The notes below the pieces were generated by a model. The model did no database searches. It had not been told where the DNA came from and saw nothing but the letters and a program-made list of their open reading frames with translations. Shown here piece by piece: positions 57,300-64,000 of a DNA stretch of 64,000 nt. The DNA comes from Datisca glomerata (Eukaryota > Streptophyta > Magnoliopsida > Cucurbitales > Datiscaceae). Location of the stretch: NCBI GenBank assembly GCA_003255025.1, contig QANY01003900.1, positions 1,798,001 to 1,862,000 of the forward strand. Direction: 5' to 3'. The position numbers and the translations under genes were made by a program. Each line of letters begins with the position of its first letter. The first letter of the stretch is position 1.

Positions 57300-58330
57300 A
57301 AGAATTTTCAGAAATTTGAATATCAGGAGGAATATACCTTTTAGGCCATTTCCTTTCTAACTCATTAATTTCTAAATTTCTAAGTGATTCTTCAGTATTA
57401 TTAATGTCTGAAGATTCACTTGTCGTGGATGATTCATAGGTGGATTCTGACCTATGGCTTTCTGAATCTGAATTATTGTGTTGATTAATTACCTTTAATT
57501 CTTGAGGTATATTATTAATAATCTTTTCAGATTTAATTTCAGATTATTCTAAATTTTTAAATGATTCTTCAATATTATTAATGTTTGAAGATACACTTAT
57601 TGTAGACGACTCATAGGTGGACTCTGAGCTATGACTTTCTGAATCTGAACTATTGTCTTGATTGATTACTTTTAATTCCTAAAATATTTCATCAATCTGT
57701 TTATTAAGAGGAACAATATTTAGAGTGATTTTGTCTGAAAGATTTATTAAATGTTTTTCTTCCAGAGTTTACTATATTCAGATTTATGAAGATCATCAAC
57801 GTTATTCTCATTTTTTGTCTAATTGTTTACATATTGTTATTAGACTTTGATTTTTGTGTAACTGAGTTGTTCAACTACTTTTTTATTAGGTTCTCATTCC
57901 TTTGAAATTTTGGAAGGAGAAGCAGTGATTAAAGATTTTCTGTGATTAATTAATATTTTCTCATATTTAATTTCAAATTTTGAATGATTGTCTTGGTTAT
58001 CAATCCTACCAGAATAAGATAAGTCATTAGTTTTTAAATTCTTTAATATTTCTTCAATTTTATTAATATTTAAAAATTCATTGATTGTGGAAGATTCATA
58101 GGTAAATTCTAACATATGGTTATGTAATTCAGAGATATTGTCATTGTCAATAACCTTGACACATGATTTAATTTCTAAATCTATAAATGATTCTCAATAT
58201 TATTTGACAATCATGGGATTTTGACCTACAATTTTCTTCAATATTATTAAAGGAAGTTTCATGAATTGTGGATAGTTCATAGGTGGATTCTATCCTATGA
58301 CTATCTCATTCTGAGATATTGTCTCTTAAA
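57300..58330 (-). repeat. Ser-rich coding repeats in the EPRV linker, four copies
   Basis: A segment encoding a pattern like STYESST..ESS.INN.EESL occurs at about 57,380-57,474, 57,560-57,650, 58,046-58,120 and 58,230-58,320. The first two are 180 bp apart and close to identical. The other two are more diverged. Confidence 0.75.
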
Positions 58331-59217
58331 ATTTTGAAGTTTTGAAGTATTTTTTTATCAAGAGTTTTCTCATAATAAATTTAGAAATGTACAATAAATT
58401 CTTTTTTAGGTTGAGAATTTTTATAATTAATTAGGATTTTTCTAAATTGTGGATGACTAGCAGTTATCACACTGGAGTTTTCCTTGACCCATTTATATTT
58501 TGAAATTGCTTTGATATTTTTCTCGTATATATCATCGATATAATCAAGGACAAACATATCAATTCTAAATTTTTGCATGAATGTCTTCCATTCAGCAAGT
58601 ATGATTCTTCTTTGATCCATATTATATTTTTCTCTGAACATATTACGTCTATCAAGATTGGCAGGGTCATCATTGTATTGGGTTATTTTTTCTCAATCTG
58701 GTTTATATTTTCTTGGTTCAGGGTATCTGAATTCAAAGTTTTTGAATTTCATAATTCTTGTTCTAATTTTTTAATCCTAAAATTTTGATTATTAACAGAT
58801 GATTCAGGAAAGGGACTCCTATGAGTACTAGACTGGTTATACTCCCTAATTTGAGAATTAAAATATTGGTAATTAATTTTCTTAGATTGTTTATTATTAA
58901 GATTTGTCTGACTTCTTTGGGGACTTATTCCTTAAGGTTCTAGATTTTTAATTTTTAAATTTTTTAATTCTTGCTCTATTCGAATCCTAATATCTTGATC
59001 ATTATTAATGGATGATCTAGTAGAGGATTTAAAGTTTATATTTTTATTGAGAATTCTAGGTATATTCCATATCTCATGATCTACTTGATCATCTGTAAAG
59101 TATTCAAAAATTATCTTCTTGATCATCTGGAAAGTATTCAAAATATTTATGATTCACTTGATTGTCAGCTAATTTAAAATGTTCTCCATCCATTATGTCA
59201 GATATTGAAGACATTGT
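58330..59217 (-). pseudogene. EPRV linker between movement and coat domains
   Basis: Starting near 59,217 (MSSISDIMDGEHF), frames continue with FEYFTDDQVDHEIWNIPRILNKNINF and RIRIEQELKNLKIKNLEP. Later comes YNMDQRRIILAEWKTFMQKFRIDMFVLDYIDDIYEKNIKAISKYKWVKEN (58,641-58,490). A 34-bp tandem duplication near 59,095-59,162 throws the frame. No enzymatic motif is seen. Such linkers join the movement protein and coat protein in single-ORF pararetroviruses. Confidence 0.6.
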
Positions 59218-59259
59218 AGACCCAATGCTACTAGAAGAATTGCTTATAGATAATCAACT

Positions 59260-59520
59260 CATTGCTCAAATAACTAAATTATTCTTATGATTGAAAATTT
59301 CATATTGTATTTTGATTACTAATCTGTGGTGGTGACTTCTACACCTCCTATTAGGGTTGTTTTTTCTCCATCTCGCCTCTATAACCACATTACCCTCGAG
59401 ATTTATGTCTCTAAGAGGTCTTACTGAGGTACCTAAAGCTAACCAAATAGAAACTAATACGTCAGCTTCTGATAAAACAGATTCACAGAGTGGAGAGTGA
59501 GATTAGATATAAGCAATTAT
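59260..59520 (-). pseudogene. EPRV movement-protein-like C-terminal part
   Basis: In reverse: LSEADVLVSIWLALGTSVRPLRD, then EGNVVIEARWRKNNPNR and HHRLVIKIQYEI, followed by a stop. Its place upstream of the linker and its strand-rich pattern suggest the end of a 30K-type movement protein. The N-terminal part was not found. This is inference from position more than from strong motifs. Confidence 0.48.
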
Positions 59521-60179
59521 TCATGTAAGTAATGAAAGCAACGATTAAAACAATTACCAGCCATAATAGGTGGTTGCCAGTTTAATTATATAGAAATTGA
59601 GGTAGAAAACAATAATTATCCCCACCAGGTTTGGCTCTTAATTATTTGAGAGCTAAAACTTATTTTGTGAAACAAAGCTTTTTTTTCTCCCTCTTCTGTA
59701 AATCTTTCTTCTTCTTTTTTTCTTTCAACATTAATTAGTGAGCATGAGCACTAGTTAATTATTTCCAATAAAACTATTGTGTAAGTTTTGAATCTTGCAC
59801 ATTAATACATCATTTTTTACTGTTTATCTTCTTTGAATTCTTGCATATATTATTTGAACCCTTCAAGTGATTGCTGACATATCACAAAACTCAAATTAAT
59901 TATAATAATTTAAATAGTTCAAGTAGTTCTGACATTAATAAACTAAATTTTAAAATTAAGTTTTAATCAAATGAGTGGATATCGAGACATCTGTAAAAAG
60001 TTGATAACGACTTTGAAAAGAAGAAAAAATGAAATGAGGCCATGATATAGTTTTTTGTAGTTTTAAAAAAATACATTATAATTATCCAAAATATTTTCAT
60101 GAAGGGTATTCTTTTACAAATTTACCATTGGATAAATAGAACTCGTACAAAGTTTCTGACACTATGGCAAACCATTACA

Positions 60180-60333
60180 ATGGTCAATAACAATGGAGTT
60201 CCCTATTTACCTAGTTAGTTGTATTGCTAATCTAGTTGAGGACAAATCGTTTGTTTCTGGAGGTTTTATCCCTCCTTGATGTACTTACTCTTGTTTGTTT
60301 GAGTAATAAAGCTGATGTTAGTTCACAAAAAAA
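60180..60333 (+). mobile_element. probable LINE 3' end with short A-tract
   Basis: Frames read DKSFVSGGFIPP then stop, then TTGATGTACTTACTC and GAGTAATAAAG, ending in AAAAAAA at 60,327-60,333. LINE-a ends in the same way (DKLLSLGGFESS, stop, TTGATGTACTCTTTT, A7 at 24,940-24,946), so this is likely a 5'-truncated relative. Confidence 0.5.
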
Positions 60334-60366
60334 TGTAATTAGTAATTAATGTAAGAAGATACGGGC

Positions 60367-60495
60367 CAATCACTCTCTCATTGGCAATGAGAAGATCTGG
60401 TCCAATCACTCTCTCATTGGCAATGAGAAGATATGGTTCAATCACTCTCTCATTGGCAATGAGAAGATATGGTTCAATCACTCTCTCATTGGCAA
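60367..60495. repeat. 36-bp minisatellite, 3.6 copies, each with a short palindrome
   Basis: Repeats start at 60,367, 60,403, 60,439 and 60,475, nearly identical. Each contains TCTCATTGGCAATGAGA, 7-bp arms around GGC. It lies about 1.4 kb upstream of the methyltransferase start. Confidence 0.92.
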
Positions 60496-61599
60496 ACAAG
60501 CATTAAAGGAAACATGTTTTTCTTTAGAAAATGAAAATGATTTCCCGTATTTCATAATTACTAATGTTATATAACTAGATCCAAATCTGCATATAACTAG
60601 ATCCAAATCACTTTACTTTGCACGTTTTTATACAATTAAGTATAAGTATGTAGTGATAAAATTAGAAATTTAGAATAAAAGTCTCAGCAATTTTACATGT
60701 TAGAGGCTTTAGAATAATGTAATTTTTTTAAAATTTAAATATTAAGGTTTTAGCTAGAAATAGTGCACAAAAATAAGAAGCTATTGCAATCGTGCTATAT
60801 AGCATGAATCATACAAATCTTAACATTGAAATTTTTGAGATACTGACACTCATACTGAATACAGTGACTCTCATTCCATTCTTTTATGTTTTGATTTACA
60901 ACTTGAATTTCTCTTTAGTTTTTTTTAATTACAGATACTCCATCTAATTTTAAACTAGAATTTTTTGAGTAAAACTTACGTCAAATTCTCTTGTAATTTT
61001 CATTAATTACACGAGTACTCCATCAAATTTCAAACCCTATATAGATTCCCCTCTAGTTTCATTTTTTTAAATAGTCCATACAATTTTTTTTTCTAAAATA
61101 CCCTCACAATTACATCTCATGCTCATATTTTAAATTTTATTTGTTTAAATACAATATCTTATAAAAATCAGCGTTTAAAAATATAAAATTTATTATAAAA
61201 GAGTGCAAGTTCTAAGTTATTTCAAGGAAAAAAATTGTATAAAATTATTTTACAAGTAAAATGAAATTAGAATGAGTATTCATGTAATTAAAATAAACTA
61301 TATAGAAGAAGTTGGTGTAATTTAACTAATATAATAATAAGTGATTGAGTAAACTTATCCCATAAATTTATTGACAAAAATTTATAATTGGATTTTTTTG
61401 ACAAATTGAAAAGATATGGATTTAAACTTAACATTTTCTGATTGGTTGAAGCACTATAATTATCTTTTGTGCTATAAGCACTATAATTTTTTTTATCAAA
61501 AAGAAGAAAATGGGGATCCGAAGTCAAACGAATCCCAACTTTTTTTTAAAGGAACGGAATCCAAAATACTTGTAAGCCATAGTCTAGTCACATAAAAAT

Positions 61600-61890
61600 G
61601 ATGAAACAACAACCTTTTCAATACAATTCAGACACACACCCTCGTGTAAACAATTCCCCACATTCCGTCTTCTTTCACGCTCCCGCGTGTGTATCAAACT
61701 CTCTTCTCTTTCACCTCCCATAGATTTACCTTGGAATGTCCACTCCTCGATATACTCTGCTTCATTCTCCCACCCCCTCCCCCATCTCTCTGACAACAAT
61801 GAGAGATAAATAAAGTCTGCCTCTACCTCTGATTTTAGGTTTCTATTTTTAGCTTCTGCGAATCGAAAAGAATTAGATGATTATTTAGCA
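61600..61890 (+). promoter_or_regulatory. probable 5' untranslated region and proximal promoter of the methyltransferase
   Basis: The 290 bp before the ATG are pyrimidine-rich (for example CCCACCCCCTCCCCC at 61,769-61,783, and several TCTCT runs), a common feature of plant 5' leaders. Possible TATA-like AGATAAATAAAG lies at 61,803-61,814, close to the ATG, so the true start of transcription may be further upstream. An antisense open frame here (61,584-61,799) is a shadow of the CT-rich sequence. Confidence 0.4.
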
Positions 61891-64000
61891 ATGGCATGCC
61901 CGTCGCCACTTCAATACATAACTTCCAAAACCAACAGAATCAACCTTTATCAAATCACCTTCGTCGCCGTGCTCTGCGCCACCTTCTACTTCTTCGGAAT
62001 CTGGAAGCACTCCCTCGGTCCCATCGCCGTCGCCTCCGACGACGCTTCATGTACTAATATCTTCAACAACTACACTACCTACCTTGACTTCCAATCCCAC
62101 CACCGCGCCGAGGATCTCCCACTCCCTCCGGCCGCTCCTGATCATCACTTTCCGCCGTGCGACGCTAAACTCTCCGAGTACACACCATGTGAGGACCACC
62201 AGAGGTCACTTAAGTTCGATAGGAAGCTTATGATTTACAAAGAGAGGCACTGCCCGAATCCGGAAGAGATTTTCAAGTGTCGGATACCGGCTCCGTATGG
62301 CTACTCCTTGCCATTTCGGTGGCCGGAGAGCAGGGACTCGGTTTGGTATGCGAACGTACCGCACAAGGAGTTGGCCATCGAGAAGAAGAAGCAGAATTGG
62401 GTCCGGTTCGATGGTGACCGGTTCCGGTTTCCTGGGGGTGGGACAATGTTTCCTAACGGGGCGGACGCTTATATTGATGATATTGGGAAATTGATCAATC
62501 TCGAAGATGGGTCCATCAGAACCGCCATCGATACTGGTTGTGGGGTATGTATTTTCCTTATCGAATTTTCTCTGCTTCAGATTGTGCCGGACGGTCAGTA
62601 CTGAACCGGTTGGCGTATGTCATTTGGATTGTTTAATGGGATGGTCGTGCCGGCAACGTTGGTTTGTCCGTTGACTACGACCTCTTCTTCTTATCCTCAC
62701 CTTTATCATCTAAAGTTATATTAATAAAATTATAATTATTGATAGTATTAACAAGATACAATAGTAAATTTTTAATCTATTTATTATTATTGTGATGTTA
62801 TGTAGTCATGTAGGTCTAAATAAAAGTTAATTGTAAAAAAAAAACATTAGAAGAAACATGTAAAGACAAATAGTTTTGAAGTGATTTTTCCATCATATGA
62901 GAAGATATTAGCATGGTAAGACTTAAGAGAGAGACCACAGAATTCTTGCATTCTGTGTTTTAGAGTTCTTAAGGGGTTGTTGAAAAATCGAAAAACTAAA
63001 AGATATAATTTTTATAAAAATAGAATTCTAGAGATATGAATATCAAAAAACTAAAAAAAAAAGTGTTTGTAAATAAATTGAAGGATAACGAGGCTTTTCA
63101 TGTCAAAATGATTATACGTGAGATTTTTAAGCTCAATATCAGAAGTTCAAATCTTATGTTATACCCCTCTCCCTTTGATAAAAATAAATAATAAATTGAA
63201 GGATAGATATTGATTGTTCCATTAAATAAGATATGTAATTATTATTCTATTCATATTCAATATTCTAAACTGCTTTTGTATTGTTAAATAAAAAAATATC
63301 TTTAAATATATAAATGCGTTTCCAAAGAAAATCACTCTCAACATAACCTAATTCATTAAACCATTTTTGTATTTATTCTCGATGTTTTGTTTCTTGCTTG
63401 TGTCTTGTAATTAGTTATTAATATTCAGATACTACGCGCTTTCTTATTTGTCAATTTTCGGGGTATTTTCTAGAAGAGATGCATTTTACATTGAATTCTT
63501 CCATTATCCCAAAGTGTCAAAACCCATGTTAAATTAAATTTACTACTCCAAAACACGTTAACAATTGATTAATCACATTCTTTCAATTACCCTTTATTGT
63601 AAAATGAACATATCCCAAGACTGAAAAACTCCATTGGACCTGTTGTGTTGTAATCTAACTGCCCTGTTTAATCTTTTTATTAGGTAGCAAGCTGGGGAGC
63701 TTACCTAATGTCAAGGAACATATTGACAATGTCATTTGCACCAAGAGACACTCATGAAGCTCAAGTCCAATTCGCTCTCGAACGCGGTGTTCCGGCAATG
63801 ATAGGAATTCTAGCTTCCAACCGCCTTCCCTATCCGTCGAGAGCCTTTGACATGGCTCATTGCTCCCGCTGCCTTATTCCTTGGACCCAGTTTGGTACTA
63901 TTCTCTCTTCTTTCTTTGTTTTTCTTCTGTTCTTTTTCATTTCTGTTTGTTTAACTAACTCTGAACCGTTTTTGTTATGTTTGTGCAGATGGGCTATATT
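61891..64000 (+). CDS. PMT-family putative methyltransferase (Methyltransf_29), 5' part, continues past window
   Basis: Likely a type II Golgi membrane protein of the plant PMT/QUA2 family, thought to methylate cell-wall polysaccharide such as pectin using SAM. Exon 1 is 61,891-62,544 (218 codons), exon 2 63,684-63,894, exon 3 begins 63,989. Introns start GT and end AG, in phases 0 and 1. The ATG has G at -3 and G at +4. A membrane anchor lies at about residues 18-40 ([19 protein letters not shown]). Family motifs: [48 protein letters not shown] and the SAM site TAIDTGCG split from VASWGAYL by intron 1. Exon 2 adds [18 protein letters not shown] and [10 protein letters not shown]. The N-terminus resembles the PMT15-18 group, but that placement is tentative. 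Exon 1 is GC-richer than its surroundings. The family is usually about 600 residues, so over half lies outside. Confidence 0.93.
62545..63683 (+). other. intron 1 of the methyltransferase gene (1,139 bp)
   Basis: It runs from GTATGT after ...DTGCG to ...TTTTTATTAG before VASWG, is AT-rich and holds no recognised element. Reading on into the intron gives a false stop at 62,602. Confidence 0.88.
63895..63988 (+). other. intron 2 of the methyltransferase gene (94 bp)
   Basis: GTACTATTC...TTTGTGCAG. It splits the Asp codon of WTQF-DGLY (phase 1). The tract before the acceptor is T-rich. Confidence 0.85.

Larger units (their letters stand above)
54960..59520 (-). mobile_element. endogenous pararetrovirus fragment (Caulimoviridae-like), decayed
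   Basis: On the - strand the order is: movement-protein-like end (59,500-59,260), low-complexity linker with Ser-rich repeats (59,217-57,300), coat-protein core (57,210-56,660), zinc-knuckle remnant (about 56,350), aspartic protease (55,657-55,304), start of RT (55,300-54,960). This single-polyprotein order, with no LTR, fits petuvirus- or florendovirus-type pararetroviruses, which are commonly fossilised in plant genomes. Every part carries stops and shifts. RT beyond its first motifs and RNase H are missing, so it is a partial, inactive copy. Confidence 0.72.
59521..61600. other. intergenic region upstream of the methyltransferase gene
   Basis: AT-rich. It contains a probable LINE 3' tail (60,180-60,333) and a 36-bp minisatellite (60,367-60,495). 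ORFs are short and chance. No RNA gene was recognised. Confidence 0.5.

Noticed and set aside
61584..61799. 71-codon - strand frame upstream of the methyltransferase
   Set aside because: Arises from the CT-rich leader. Glu/Arg-rich low complexity.

Overview
The window looks like nuclear DNA of a dicot plant. It is AT-rich, holds split genes with GT-AG introns, and is packed with plant-type transposable elements. The species cannot be named from sequence alone. I support one intact host gene: the 5' part of a PMT-type (Methyltransf_29) Golgi methyltransferase on the + strand, from 61,891 to the window edge. Almost everything else is decayed, nested transposons plus one old pararetrovirus-like insertion. 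No tRNA, rRNA or CRISPR array was seen.

Layout. 1-2,720: end of a Ty3/gypsy Tat-type pol with two RNase H domains. 3,363-3,908: polypurine minisatellite and a hAT-like end. 4,380-6,408: PIF/Harbinger element with broken transposase and Myb/SANT ORF. 6,894-8,900: MULE copy A (- strand). 9,331-10,244: tandem MITE dimer. 10,525-24,962: an L1-type LINE bounded by a 16-bp target duplication, split by two Ty1/copia elements (C1 and C2) that are fused head to tail. C2 itself carries a PIF-like element and a solo LTR. 25,170-27,959: MULE copy B (+ strand), an inverted relative of copy A, carrying a PIF-like element that carries a hAT MITE.

28,960-30,000: copia gag remnant (-). 30,240-35,016: Athila-like Ty3/gypsy element (-) with LTR, PBS, gag and protease but no RT or integrase. 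36,410-47,700: a second LINE (-) split by copia C3 (37,130-43,989, -), which belongs to the same family as C2. 47,700-48,549: LTR remnant. 48,560-54,000: a 'putative gypsy-type transposon' (Transposase_28-like) gene (-), split by a likely CACTA element (49,376-52,873). That element holds 300-bp inverted arms and an array of 42-bp palindromic units. 54,180-54,905: LINE fragment. 54,960-59,520: endogenous pararetrovirus fragment (-) in the order movement protein, coat, protease, start of RT. 59,520-61,600: intergenic DNA with a 36-bp minisatellite, then the methyltransferase gene.

The retroelements share a history. In both LINEs a copia insertion is followed by a deletion that begins inside copia pol and removes the 3' LTR plus flanking LINE sequence. 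No element seen here has a complete uninterrupted reading frame, so none is likely to be autonomous.
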